A DNA stretch of 64,000 nt from Streptomyces sp. TLI_171 (GCF_003610255.1 NZ_RAPS01000001.1:5855001-5919000), one strand, 5' to 3'. Counted from the stretch's first letter, positions 26,695 to 35,359 are shown. Made by a program: numbers and translations. Notes: generated from the letters alone by a model not told the origin.

Positions 26695-27599
26695 ACCGGC
26701 CTGCTGCTGATGTTCCCGATCGGCTCGCGCTACTCCCCTCTGCAGTGGCGTCCAAGTACCTCACCAACGCCGTGCGTTCGGGGCATGAGCGACTCCCACA
26801 AGTGGCGATCCTGCGGGGGGTCACTCCGATCGAGGACCGATCGACCCGCTGGAACACCGCACCACTGCGGGAGATCATCGACGAAGCGATGGCCCGATTC
26901 GGCGACACGCGTACGGAAGCCGACACCTGGCTGGCACCACGCTTGCACGCGACTCTTCGAATGACCCGCGCCGAGGCTGCCCGCCCGGAAGTCTGGAACT
27001 TCCTCGCATTGGCGGTTGCCCCGGATTACGTGCTGTGGCGCCACCTCGCCACGGGGGGGGCCAAGGACGGTACCGCGCACAGGGTCAACACCCCGCGCTT
27101 TGTTGGCGCCCACGACAGTCAGGCATTCGCTCGACTCTGGTGGGCCGCCGAGATGTTCCGGGACGGACCCGACTACCGACCGGTCGAGGTGGCGTGCGGA
27201 AACCAGGACATGCTCAACACCGCGCTGCGCCTCGACGCAATCGACCACAAGCCGACCGCCTTGGCCATGGTGCGCGTGCTGGAGAACCTGCTGCGAGCCG
27301 GGGCGACCAGGTTGGGCGACCGGGTCAACGCGCTGTGCACAGCTGTGAACTCCGTGGGCAGCACGCTGCTGTACGACGTTCTGGCCCCCGACGAACTGCC
27401 GGACCAGGAAGCGCTGTTGGCGTGGATCGAGGATACGGACAGCGCGCCCGCGGTGCCCTGGGACCGTCTGCCCGACGGGCCGGAGGACGGAACGGCACGC
27501 CGGGCCTCGGTGGAACAGCTCACCGGGATGTTCCAGGAACTCAGTGACGAGGCGCCGCTGCGCGACCGCAGTCGAAAGCTCCCGACGGAGTCAGATTAA
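26691..27599 (+). CDS. Unrecognised 302-residue protein (possibly DUF6339-like)
   Basis: TTG at 26691 overlaps the preceding stop as TTGA; translation from it gives a normal-looking N-terminus (NRPAADVPDRLALLPSAVAS). The protein is mostly helical, with VWNFLALAVAPDYVLWRHL and ARLWWAAEMFRDGPDY as its most distinctive text. From memory this resembles DUF6339-type proteins found near other GHKL/methyltransferase defence genes, but I cannot verify that. It is the third gene of the plus-strand operon and converges on the methyltransferase gene 32 bases away. Confidence 0.7.
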   Translation: MNRPAADVPDRLALLPSAVASKYLTNAVRSGHERLPQVAILRGVTPIEDRSTRWNTAPLREIIDEAMARFGDTRTEADTWLAPRLHATLRMTRAEAARPEVWNFLALAVAPDYVLWRHLATGGAKDGTAHRVNTPRFVGAHDSQAFARLWWAAEMFRDGPDYRPVEVACGNQDMLNTALRLDAIDHKPTALAMVRVLENLLRAGATRLGDRVNALCTAVNSVGSTLLYDVLAPDELPDQEALLAWIEDTDSAPAVPWDRLPDGPEDGTARRASVEQLTGMFQELSDEAPLRDRSRKLPTESD

Positions 27600-27631
27600 T
27601 CCGTTGGTGCGGAGCCCCGGTTCTCGGGGCC

Positions 27632-28816
27632 TCACAGACCTTGGTTCCCGTTGTCCTCGACCTCGGTCTGCTGAGGAGGGTGCCAGTTCTCGAGTCGTTT
27701 CAGGGCGGCCTGGATATCTTCCGAGCCGAGTTCGAGTGCGGCTGCGAGCACATGCACCCCGAGCCGGGGTGGGATCGCATTGCCAATCTGCTGGGCCACG
27801 GCTCTGCCGGACCAGCGGTACGCGGCGGGGAAGGTCTGCAACCGGCCCGCCTCCCGGTCGCTGAACCGGCCGTCCGTGTTGGGGTCCGGCTTCTGGCCGG
27901 CGGGCACCACGCGGTTCCGGGTGACCTTGCCCGTGACGGTGAAGGCTGGTTCGTCCGAGGTGCGTTGGCCGCGGACCTTGGGGTCGCCACCTGTCCCGTA
28001 ATTGGACACGACCTGGAATGCGTCCTTCCGGCCGAGTGCCTCGCCCATTGTCACCCAGGGTTCCAGACCGTGACCCGAGACCGGCCGAGGACGGCCCTTG
28101 TGGAAGCGGTGGTGGGTCGGAGCCGGCATTTCCACCTGTTGATGCAGCAAGGCGTTGGAGTCGGTGAGGAGACGAGCGATCAGAATCGCGCGTCGTCGGG
28201 TCTGCGGAACGCCGTACTCCTCGGTGTGCAGCACGTCGCACTTGACGGAGTAGCCGCGCTTTTCGAGGATACGTCGGTACTCGTGCCAGACCGGGAGTAC
28301 CGAGGGGACCTGCTCCAGCACGATTACCTGGTAGGGGAGACCTGCTTCCAATGCCTCCAGGATCCAGCGCAGCGGTTCGAGTACCAGACCGGTGCGAGGG
28401 TCTTTCTGTGCGTCGAGTTCAGCCCGGACGTCCTCGCCGAGGGCCATCCGTCGGGCGTAGGCGATCACCTGGTCCAAGGCACGGCGACCGGCGCCGTTGC
28501 CTGCGACAGTGAAGGTCTGACACGGAGGACCGCCTGCCAGGATCCCGGCCTTCGGGAAGTCGGCGGGGCCGAAGTTCCGGACGTCACCCTGCCGAGTGGC
28601 CAGGCCGTTTGCCACCCGGGTAGCACACGCATCACCGTCCCACTCGACCCCTGTCACCGTGAGCCCCAGAGCATGCGCGGCCATGTCGAGACCGCCGGGG
28701 CCCGCGAACAGGTCGATGATCTCGGAGCGATCCTGCGGGGAGGGGGTTTCGGCCACCGGGTCGCCGGCCGCCCCGGGATCGAGGATCGCGTGGGGGGCTT
28801 CGGCGACGGAGTGCAT
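27632..28816 (-). CDS. C5-cytosine DNA methyltransferase (catalytically complete)
   Basis: A 394-residue Dcm-type enzyme. Motif I is DLFAGPGGLD (about residues 32-41), the catalytic PC loop (motif IV) is GGPPCQTFTVAG (Cys about 98), motif VI is LEQVPSV (a Gln in place of the usual Asn), motif VIII is QTRRRAILIA and motif X ends GNAIPP. The target-recognition region lies between motifs VIII and X. ATG 28816 is chosen because the longer frame would overlap the upstream gene, which stops 10 bases before it. It probably marks host DNA; the recognition sequence cannot be read from the protein. Confidence 0.9.
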   Translation of the reverse strand: MHSVAEAPHAILDPGAAGDPVAETPSPQDRSEIIDLFAGPGGLDMAAHALGLTVTGVEWDGDACATRVANGLATRQGDVRNFGPADFPKAGILAGGPPCQTFTVAGNGAGRRALDQVIAYARRMALGEDVRAELDAQKDPRTGLVLEPLRWILEALEAGLPYQVIVLEQVPSVLPVWHEYRRILEKRGYSVKCDVLHTEEYGVPQTRRRAILIARLLTDSNALLHQQVEMPAPTHHRFHKGRPRPVSGHGLEPWVTMGEALGRKDAFQVVSNYGTGGDPKVRGQRTSDEPAFTVTGKVTRNRVVPAGQKPDPNTDGRFSDREAGRLQTFPAAYRWSGRAVAQQIGNAIPPRLGVHVLAAALELGSEDIQAALKRLENWHPPQQTEVEDNGNQGL

Positions 28817-28826
28817 GGGGGAGATC

Positions 28827-29786
28827 CTAGCCGCCCAGCGCAGTTGCGATGGCGCGGCCCACTGCTGCGGCAAGCGGAGGAGGCATTGCGTGCCCGATCT
28901 GTCGATACGCGGCCGTCTTGCGTCCATGGATGACCCAGTCCTCCGGAAAGGCCTGAATCATTGCGGTCTGGCGGACGTTGAGGCGGGGAGTGCCGTCCAA
29001 CGGAAAGTCGGCGCCCGGGTAGTCATCGGCAATGCCGTTGCCGTCGATCCCGAGTGAGGCCCACGCTCGCTTGCTGCCCGTCGGGCCGAGGTCCGGCCCA
29101 CCACGGCGGTCGGATCCGCCGACCAACGCGGGTGCGGGGCGGTCGGCCTGCGCGGCCCAGCGTCGCGCACCCGGCCACCCGTGCGTCGCCATAGACTCGC
29201 CAAGAGCCTCGCCCACGGTGACGATCGGGCCGGGGTCGGGCTCGGGCCAGACGAAGTCGGCTGGGCATCCGTCGGCCAGAGCGACCAGAAATCCGCTCCG
29301 GCGGTTCTGCGGTACGCCGTGATCCGCTGCGTTCAGCACCTTCCAATGAGGTCGATAGCCGGCATGTGCCAACTCGTCCTCGATCCACGACCTGTCGTCC
29401 GCGAACGCGCTCTTCTCGATCAGATCAGGCACGTTCTCGAGCAGCAGCGCCCGGGGCCGCACCGCGGTCAGCAACCAGATGGCCGCCTTCAGCAAGTGCC
29501 GTTCGCCCTCGTCCGCGGCCCGACGTACAGCCGCAGGCGACTTGACCCGCGGAAGCCCGCCGCTGAGCAGATCGACGTCGTAGGCTCCCGAGTGGTCGGC
29601 CGGATCGAAGTCGACGACGTCCTCGCAACGGACCTGCCAATGCGGCCGATTCCTGGCGATCGTCTCGCAGGCTTGCGGCCTGTTGTCGATCAACAACACC
29701 GGATCGAAGCCAGCCTGTTCCAGCCCGAGAGCCTGCGCACCTGCCCCGGAGCAGATCTCCAGCGACGAGAACCTGGGTGGCTCCAA
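28827..29786 (-). CDS. C5-methyltransferase homologue lacking the catalytic Cys
   Basis: A 319-residue protein with the C5-methyltransferase fold: motif I EICSGAGAQALGLEQAGF, motif VI LLENVPDL, motif VIII QNRRSGFLVA and motif X GHAMPPPL. Where the PCQ catalytic loop belongs, the sequence reads SGGLPRVKSPAA (about residues 76-88), so Pro-Cys has become Pro-Arg. The codons (CTT CCG CGG) leave no cysteine nearby. TTG 29786 is preferred because a strong GGAGGT site lies 5 bases before it; a frame to TTG 29852 has none. It is probably inactive as a methyltransferase, perhaps a DNA-recognition or partner subunit for the next gene's product. Confidence 0.82.
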   Translation of the reverse strand: MEPPRFSSLEICSGAGAQALGLEQAGFDPVLLIDNRPQACETIARNRPHWQVRCEDVVDFDPADHSGAYDVDLLSGGLPRVKSPAAVRRAADEGERHLLKAAIWLLTAVRPRALLLENVPDLIEKSAFADDRSWIEDELAHAGYRPHWKVLNAADHGVPQNRRSGFLVALADGCPADFVWPEPDPGPIVTVGEALGESMATHGWPGARRWAAQADRPAPALVGGSDRRGGPDLGPTGSKRAWASLGIDGNGIADDYPGADFPLDGTPRLNVRQTAMIQAFPEDWVIHGRKTAAYRQIGHAMPPPLAAAVGRAIATALGG

Positions 29787-29893
29787 GCCGTACCTCCGTG
29801 AGTGGCCGCGACGGCACGGTAGTCTCCGCGTCGCCTCTGAATGACGCGACAAGGTTAGATCGTCCGGGCCGCTCTGTCGGCTCGTTCGTCCGG

Positions 29894-30328
29894 TCAGGCC
29901 TCTTGTCGCCGGGTGGCTCGGCGGGCTGTGACTGTCTGCTGCACCAGGGCGGCGATGTCCTCGGCGGAGTGGTGTTCCCAGAAGCGCAGGACGGCCCAGC
30001 CTTCAGCGATGAGGTGGGCGGTGGTCTCGTGGTCGCGGGCGATGTTGCGGTCGAGCTTGGTGCGCCACCAGTCGGCGTTGGACTTGGGACTGGTGGCGTG
30101 CTCGGGGCAGCCGTGCCAGAAGCAGCCGTCGAGGAAGACCGCGACCCGCGGGCCGGGGAAGAGGATGTCGACCGTGCGGCGAGGCATGCCGGGGACGCGG
30201 GCGTTCACCCGGTAGCGCAGGCCCGAGTGGTACAGCAGGCGGCGGACCGCGAGTTCCTGGACGGTGTCCCGGGAGACCTGTCGGCTCATGCGAGCGGCGA
30301 CGGACGGCGAGGACGCGGTGGGCGGCAT
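29894..30328 (-). CDS. vsr: Vsr-type very-short-patch repair endonuclease
   Basis: A 144-residue Vsr endonuclease. The core reads TVDILFPGPRVAVFLDGCFWHGCPEH (read in two parts: TVDILFPGPRVAVFLD and GCFWHGCPEH), holding the catalytic Asp and the Cys/His zinc site. WWRTKLDRNIARD and VLRFWEHH follow as in the family. The start at ATG 30328 has a GAAGAC purine stretch; ATG 30289 (131 residues) is an alternative. Vsr nicks T:G mismatches left by deamination of 5-methylcytosine and almost always accompanies a C5 methyltransferase, as here. Confidence 0.92.
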   Translation of the reverse strand: MPPTASSPSVAARMSRQVSRDTVQELAVRRLLYHSGLRYRVNARVPGMPRRTVDILFPGPRVAVFLDGCFWHGCPEHATSPKSNADWWRTKLDRNIARDHETTAHLIAEGWAVLRFWEHHSAEDIAALVQQTVTARRATRRQEA

Positions 30329-30408
30329 GTCTTCAGTATCCGCCGGCCCTCGGACACGCGGCGGTCCTGCAGCAGGCAGCAGCGATCGGACGGCGACCAG
30401 TGGCCAGT

Positions 30409-30474
30409 GGTGATCAGGCGATGGTGATCGGGCGATGGTGGTCGGGCTGCGGTGATCAGGCCGCAGTGATCGGG
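30409..30474. repeat. Five-copy 14-base tandem repeat
   Basis: Variants of GGTGATCRGG start at 30409, 30423, 30437, 30451 and 30465, exactly 14 bases apart; the spacer is less conserved. The array spans the end of the MmyB-type pseudogene and the gap before vsr. It may be a minisatellite from replication slippage or a phased binding-site array; nothing here separates the two. Confidence 0.75.
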
Positions 30475-31350
30475 CGGACGGTGGGGGTGGCGGCGGTGCG
30501 GGTGGTGTGGGCGGTGACGAGGCGGCGCAGGGCGCGGTCGGTGGCGGGGTCGGCCGGGGTGAGGGTGTAGAGCAGGTGCGGGCCGGCGCGGAGGATGTCG
30601 TAGTGGAGCTGGAGGACGCCCGCATCGGGGTGGTGGACGCGCTTGGTGCCGGCTGACCGGTCGAGGACGGTGTGGTCGTCCCACCAGCGGGCGAACTCCG
30701 GGCTTGCGGTGCGGAGTTCGTCGACGAGCAGCGGGAGGCCCGGGTCCTCGGGGTGGCGGGCGGCACCCGCCCGAAGGTGGCCGACGGTCTCACGGGCGAC
30801 CTGCTGCCAGTCGAGTTGGCTGGCCCGCATGGCCGGGTCGAGGAAGAGCAGGCGGGCGGTGTTGCTCGCCGGTCCGGTGCCGAACGCGGGGCCGAACAGG
30901 GCGCGGGCGGCCGCGTTGTGGGCCAGCACGTCGAGCCGGTTGGTCGGTCAGGTAGGCTGGGAACAGCGGTATGCCGTCCACGAGTTGGCGCAGTGAGTCA
31001 CGGAGCGGGGCGACGCTGTCGGCGGCCGGCCGGCCAGGGTTCGCGCGGTGGGCGATCAGGTGCAGGTGACGCCGCTCGTCCGGGGTGAGGCGCAGCGCCT
31101 CGGCGACCGCGTCGAGTACGGCCGTGCCGGGCGTGCCGACCCGCCCCTGCTCGAGGCGGACGTACCATTCCACGCTGACGGCGGCGAGTTGGGCGACCTC
31201 CTGGCGGCGCAGCCCCGGGGTGCGGCGGCGCGGTCCGCGCGGCAGGCCGACGTCCTCGGGTTGCAGGGCGGTGCGCTTGGCCCGGAGGAAGGCGGCCAGT
31301 TCCGCCTGCGGGAGTGGCCGTCGGGTGGGCCCTCCGGTGATCGCGGTCAT
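30456..31350 (-). pseudogene. MmyB-type XRE regulator broken by a frameshift
   Basis: The N-terminal part (from ATG 31350) has an XRE HTH (LAAFLRAKRTALQ, then LRRQEVAQLAAVSVEWYVRLEQGR) and reads to IPLFPAYLTDQ. The C-terminal MmyB ligand-binding part continues in another frame from LDVLAHNAAARALFGPAF to the stop at 30456. Removing one C near 30945 (CAACCGG to CAACGG) joins them as DQRLDVLAHN, exactly the family's pattern. It is either a real inactivating insertion or a sequencing error. It is divergent from the YbhB-like gene. Confidence 0.85.
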
Positions 31351-31494
31351 GCCTCGATGATCGCCGCGGGGCGGGCGGACCGTCCAGGGCCGAACCTGGT
31401 ACGCCGGATGCCACCATCGGCGCGACCTCCCCAACGCGGTTGCAGAACGCGAGGGTTGGAGCAGTCCGCACCGCCCCGCGATGGGAGTCGCACC

Positions 31495-32115
31495 GTGTCA
31501 CGTCCGTCCCGTACCGCCGCCCTGCTGCTGTCCGCCGCCACCGCCGTGCCGCTGGCCCTGTTCGGGGCGGCCGAATCGAGCGCCCAAGTGGCGAAGGGTT
31601 CACCCGAGTTCGGACGCGTCTCGGTCCGCTCGGGCATCCCGAGCGGCCTGCCCCGGTTCGTCGTCAGCAGCCCCGACCTGGTGAACGGCCGTTTCCCGCA
31701 GGCGCATTGGGCGAATGCCTTCGGCTGCGACGGCGGCAACCAGCCGCTCCGCCTGGCCTGGCACGGCGCCCCAGCCGGTACCCGGAGCTTCGCCGTCACC
31801 ATGTTCGACCCCGACGCGCCGACCGGCTCCGGCTTCTGGCACTGGCTCACCTGGGACCTGCCCGCCACCGCCACTGGCCTGGCCGACACCCCGCCGCCCG
31901 GTGCGGTGACGGGCGCCGACGACGCCGGTGCGCAGGGCTACTTGGGCCCCTGCCCGCCGGTCGGCGACCGCCCGCACCACTACCGGATCACCGTCTACGC
32001 CCTGGACACGCCCAGCCTGGCGCTGCCGGCCGCGACACCGCCGGCCGTCACCGCGTTCAGCATGGGAGGGCACATCCTCGGCGTCGCGCAGACCACGGCT
32101 GTGGCAGCACGCTGA
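31495..32115 (+). CDS. YbhB/YbcL (PEBP-like) secreted protein
   Basis: A 206-residue protein with a signal peptide (basic start, then AALLLSAATAVPLALFG, cleavage near ESSAQ) followed by a phosphatidylethanolamine-binding-protein-like domain. Diagnostic text: FAVTMFDPDAPTGSGFWHW (the ligand-site DPDAP and HW) and HHYRITVYALDT. GTG 31495 is chosen because the signal peptide starts there. The role of bacterial YbhB/YbcL proteins is unclear. Confidence 0.87.
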   Translation: MSRPSRTAALLLSAATAVPLALFGAAESSAQVAKGSPEFGRVSVRSGIPSGLPRFVVSSPDLVNGRFPQAHWANAFGCDGGNQPLRLAWHGAPAGTRSFAVTMFDPDAPTGSGFWHWLTWDLPATATGLADTPPPGAVTGADDAGAQGYLGPCPPVGDRPHHYRITVYALDTPSLALPAATPPAVTAFSMGGHILGVAQTTAVAAR

Positions 32116-32182
32116 TCACCGCCGGCCGATGGCCGGCAGCCGAATGTCGGGGGCGGGGTGCCGGGGGCGTCGGTGGAGCTGG

Positions 32183-32902
32183 TCAGTTGATGCTGACCAG
32201 CCGCAGGCCGCCGTCCGCCTCCAGGACGGTGCCGGTGAGGTTGCGGTTGGTCGCGGCCAGCACCACCGCCTCGGCGACGTCCTCCGGGGCGGCGATCCGG
32301 CGGACCGGCAACTGGCCTGCCGCGTGGGCGAAGTAGGCGTCGCGCGCGTCCTGCGGCAGGCCGCCCCACCAGGGGGTGTCGACCAGGCCGGGGGAGACCG
32401 CGTTGACCCGGCGCGGCGCCAGCTCCAGCGCGAGCGGCCGGATCATCGACTCCAGCGCCCCGTTCACCGCGGCCAGCCCCGACGCCCCCGGCAGTCCCGT
32501 CCGGGCGGAGATGGCGGTGAGCAGGGTGATCGACCCGTCCTCGGCCAGGTGCGGCAGGGCGGCCTGCACGGTGGTCAACTGCCCCCAGAACTTGGCGTCG
32601 AACGCGCTGCGCAGCACGTCCAGGTCGAGGTCGGCGAACGGGCCCGCGCCCTCGCCGCCGCTCAGTGCGACCACCAGCCAGTCCAAGCTGCCGATGGTTT
32701 TCAGGACTTCGGTGATCTGTGCTCGGTCGCCGCCGTCCGCGCGGTGCCCGACCAGCTCCGGGTCGCTGACCGCGAGCGCCTCCAGGCGCTCCTTGCTGCG
32801 GCCCACCACGTGCACCGTCGCGCCGGCGGTGTGCAGTTGGCGTGCGGTGGCGAGTCCGATGCCCGAAGTGCCGCCGACCACCAGTGCAGTGCGCTCACTC
32901 AT
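32183..32902 (-). CDS. Short-chain dehydrogenase/reductase with altered active site
   Basis: A 239-residue Rossmann-fold SDR. The cofactor motif is VVGGTSGIGLATA (TGxxxGIG class), and later text is NAVSPGLVDTPWW and an acidic/Gly C-terminus (GTVLEADGGLRLV). At the catalytic site the expected Ser/Tyr-x-x-x-Lys region reads TAISARTGLPGASGLAAVNGAL, with neither the Tyr nor the Lys. This is seen in some SDR-like proteins, so it may reduce by another route or act as a sensor. ATG 32902 is chosen by homology. It is divergent from a TetR gene, a common regulator/target arrangement. Confidence 0.85.
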   Translation of the reverse strand: MSERTALVVGGTSGIGLATARQLHTAGATVHVVGRSKERLEALAVSDPELVGHRADGGDRAQITEVLKTIGSLDWLVVALSGGEGAGPFADLDLDVLRSAFDAKFWGQLTTVQAALPHLAEDGSITLLTAISARTGLPGASGLAAVNGALESMIRPLALELAPRRVNAVSPGLVDTPWWGGLPQDARDAYFAHAAGQLPVRRIAAPEDVAEAVVLAATNRNLTGTVLEADGGLRLVSIN

Positions 32903-33007
32903 GTGCTGCTTCTCCCCTGTGCGATGCGATCGATGTGCTGGCGCGGCGGTCGCGGCAGCTATTTCGAACCGCGACGTCTCGTCTCGAATTACGGTAGCGT
33001 GGTGTCC

Positions 33008-33637
33008 GTGATCGAGCAAGCGAACCCCGCCTCGGGGCAACGAGGCCCCGACGCAGCGGCTGACGATGCGTCAACTCCGGTGCGTCCGGGCCGTCGACGC
33101 AGCGAGGAGAGTCGGCGCGCGATCCTCGCCGCCGCGTACGAGCTGCTCGCCGAGGACGGCTACGCGCGGCTCACCGTCGAGGGCATCGCCGCCCGCGCGG
33201 GCACCGGCAAGCAGACCGTCTACCGCTGGTGGCCCGGCAAGGCGGACGTCCTGCTCGAAGCCGTCACCGCGCACGCCCGGCAGCACATCCCGCTGCCCGA
33301 CACCGGCGACCACGCCGCTGACCTGCAGGTGTTCCTGTCCGCCACGTTCGCCGCCGCCACCACGCCCACCGTGGACGCACTGCGCGCGCTGATGGCCGAG
33401 GCGCAGATCGACCCGGCGTTCGGCGAACGGTTCCGCGACACCCTGCTCGGACCACGCCGCGAAGCGCTCGGCGTCCTCGTCGCACGCGCCCACGCGGACG
33501 GGGCGCTCGCACCGCAGCTCACCCCCGACGCGGCCGTCGAGTTGGCGTTCGGCGCGCTCTGGTACCGGCTGCTCGCCAGCCGCGAACCGCTCGACGACCG
33601 GCTGGCCGCGCTCCTCACCCGCACCCTGCTGGGCTGA
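33008..33637 (+). CDS. TetR-family transcriptional regulator
   Basis: A 209-residue TetR protein. The first 30 residues are a polar extension, followed by the HTH (SRRAILAAAYELLAEDGYARL, then TGKQTVYRWWPGKADVLLEA) and a TetR_C_11-like ligand domain. GTG 33008 follows the AT-richer divergent promoter region with the SDR gene; GTG 33002 is an in-frame alternative. It probably represses the SDR and itself. Confidence 0.85.
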   Translation: MIEQANPASGQRGPDAAADDASTPVRPGRRRSEESRRAILAAAYELLAEDGYARLTVEGIAARAGTGKQTVYRWWPGKADVLLEAVTAHARQHIPLPDTGDHAADLQVFLSATFAAATTPTVDALRALMAEAQIDPAFGERFRDTLLGPRREALGVLVARAHADGALAPQLTPDAAVELAFGALWYRLLASREPLDDRLAALLTRTLLG

Positions 33638-33710
33638 CCTTCCCGGCGGTCGCCGGGAAGGTGGCCACCCCGCCCGCAAGCTCGCCGAACTGCTGAACGA
33701 CCATGGCGGG

Positions 33711-35078
33711 GTGCCAACCGAAACGCCCTCCCGACCCAACGGACCGGCCGACCCGTCGGACCGGTCCGGATCGACCGAGCCCCCGACACCCGCCGAGCCG
33801 TCAGGCCGGTCCCGGCAGACCGGCCCGCCGACGTCCCGACTGCGCCGCCTCACCCGCGGCGCGTTCGCCGACCTCACCCCGCTGCGCGAGAGCCCCCACT
33901 ACCGGCGGCTGCTGTTCGGGCAGTCGGTCTCCGCGATCGGCCAGCAGATGACCGCCGTCGCGGTCGCCGTCCAGGTCTACGACCTCACCCGGTCCAACTT
34001 CGCCACCGGCCTGGTCGGACTCTGCTCGCTGCTGCCACTGGTCGTCTTCGGCCTGTACGGCGGGGCCATCGCCGACCGCGTGGATCGCCGCCGGCTCGGC
34101 ATGACCGGCTCCGGCGGGCTCGCCGCCGTCTCCGCGCTGCTCGCCGCCCAGGCGCTGCTGGACCTGCGCTCCGTCGCCCTACTCTACGTCGCCGTCGCAC
34201 TCCAGGGCGGCTTCTTCGCCGTCAGCTCGCCCGCTCGGTCCTCGATGATCCCGCGGCTCGTCCCGCGCGAGCAGCTCCCCGCCGCCAACGCCCTCAACAC
34301 CATCGGCATGAACCTCGGCCAGACCGTCGGCCCGCTGCTCGGCGGCGTCGCCATCGCCGCGTACGGCGCCCAAGCCGCGTACCTGGTCGACACCGTCGCC
34401 TTCGCCGCCACCCTCTACGCGATGTGGCGACTGCCCGCGATGCTCCCGCAAACCACCACCGGCAAGCGCGCCACCGTCCTCGACGGCCTGCGCTTCCTGC
34501 GCGAGCAGCCCAACCTGCGGACCTCCTTCCTCGCCGACCTCGCCGCGATGATCTTCGGCCTCCCGCGGGCCCTCTTCCCCGCGATCGCCGTCGCCTTCTA
34601 CGGCGGCGGCCCCGGCATCGTGGGCCTGCTGGTCGCCGCCCCCGCCGTCGGCGCCCTCGCCGGAGGCCTGTTCTCCGGCTGGATCGGCCGGATCCACCGT
34701 CACGGCCTCGCCGTCCTGGCCTCCGTCGCCACCTGGGGCCTGGCCATCGCCGCGTTCGGCGTCGTCCACAACCTGCCGCTCGGCCTGCTGCTGCTCGCCG
34801 CGGCCGGCTGCGCCGACACCGTCTCGATGATCTTCCGCAACACGATGATGCAGGTAGCCGCGCCCGACGAGATGCGCGGCCGCCTCCAAGGCGTCTTCAT
34901 CATCGTGGTGGCCGGCGGACCCCGCCTCGGCGACTTCGAATCCGGCACCGTCGCCACCCTCACCACCCCCACCCTCTCCATCCTCACCGGCGGTCTCGCC
35001 TGCATCGCCGCCGTCCTCCTCCTCGCCGCCCGCCGCCCCGCCTTCCTCCGCTACGACGCCCGCCACCCCACCCCCTGA
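33711..35078 (+). CDS. MFS transporter (EntS/macrolide-efflux type)
   Basis: A 455-residue major facilitator with about 45 polar Pro/Ser/Thr residues before the first helix. LLFGQSVSAIGQQMTAVAVAVQVYDLTRS is the usual opening of the EntS-like (MFS_3) drug/siderophore efflux branch. The loop motif GAIADRVDRRRLGM (motif A) is present, and about twelve hydrophobic segments can be counted. The GTG start has only a weak ribosome site. The substrate is not predictable. Confidence 0.87.
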   Translation: MPTETPSRPNGPADPSDRSGSTEPPTPAEPSGRSRQTGPPTSRLRRLTRGAFADLTPLRESPHYRRLLFGQSVSAIGQQMTAVAVAVQVYDLTRSNFATGLVGLCSLLPLVVFGLYGGAIADRVDRRRLGMTGSGGLAAVSALLAAQALLDLRSVALLYVAVALQGGFFAVSSPARSSMIPRLVPREQLPAANALNTIGMNLGQTVGPLLGGVAIAAYGAQAAYLVDTVAFAATLYAMWRLPAMLPQTTTGKRATVLDGLRFLREQPNLRTSFLADLAAMIFGLPRALFPAIAVAFYGGGPGIVGLLVAAPAVGALAGGLFSGWIGRIHRHGLAVLASVATWGLAIAAFGVVHNLPLGLLLLAAAGCADTVSMIFRNTMMQVAAPDEMRGRLQGVFIIVVAGGPRLGDFESGTVATLTTPTLSILTGGLACIAAVLLLAARRPAFLRYDARHPTP

Positions 35079-35212
35079 GCCGCCCCCGCCACACCCCCAA
35101 AACCTGGCAGCGAGCACCCCCCGACGTGCTGTATTGTTTTCCACGTCGCCGGGAGACCGGAGGCAAGGTCAGAAAGCCGGGGAGCCCGCGAGGGGAACTG
35201 GGCAGTCGACCA

Positions 35213-35286
<74 letters not shown>

Positions 35287-35313
35287 CTGGAGTTCGCTCC
35301 GAAGTCGCAGGTC

Positions 35314-35359
35314 AGGGCCTTGTTTCACGAAAGTGGAGCAGGGCCCTTGATCGTTTTTT
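35314..35359 (+). terminator. Factor-independent terminator after tRNA-Pro
   Basis: AGGGCC (35314-35319) pairs with GGCCCT (35342-35347), with a smaller CAC-GAAA-GTG dyad inside. TTTTTT follows at 35354-35359. The position just after the tRNA fits a terminator of its transcript. Confidence 0.55.

Noticed and set aside
11005..30328. BREX or classical restriction-modification reading of the island
   Set aside because: No PglX, PglZ, BrxC or HsdR-type motifs are visible. The DrmA/DrmB-like genes and GHKL proteins fit DISARM-related architecture better.
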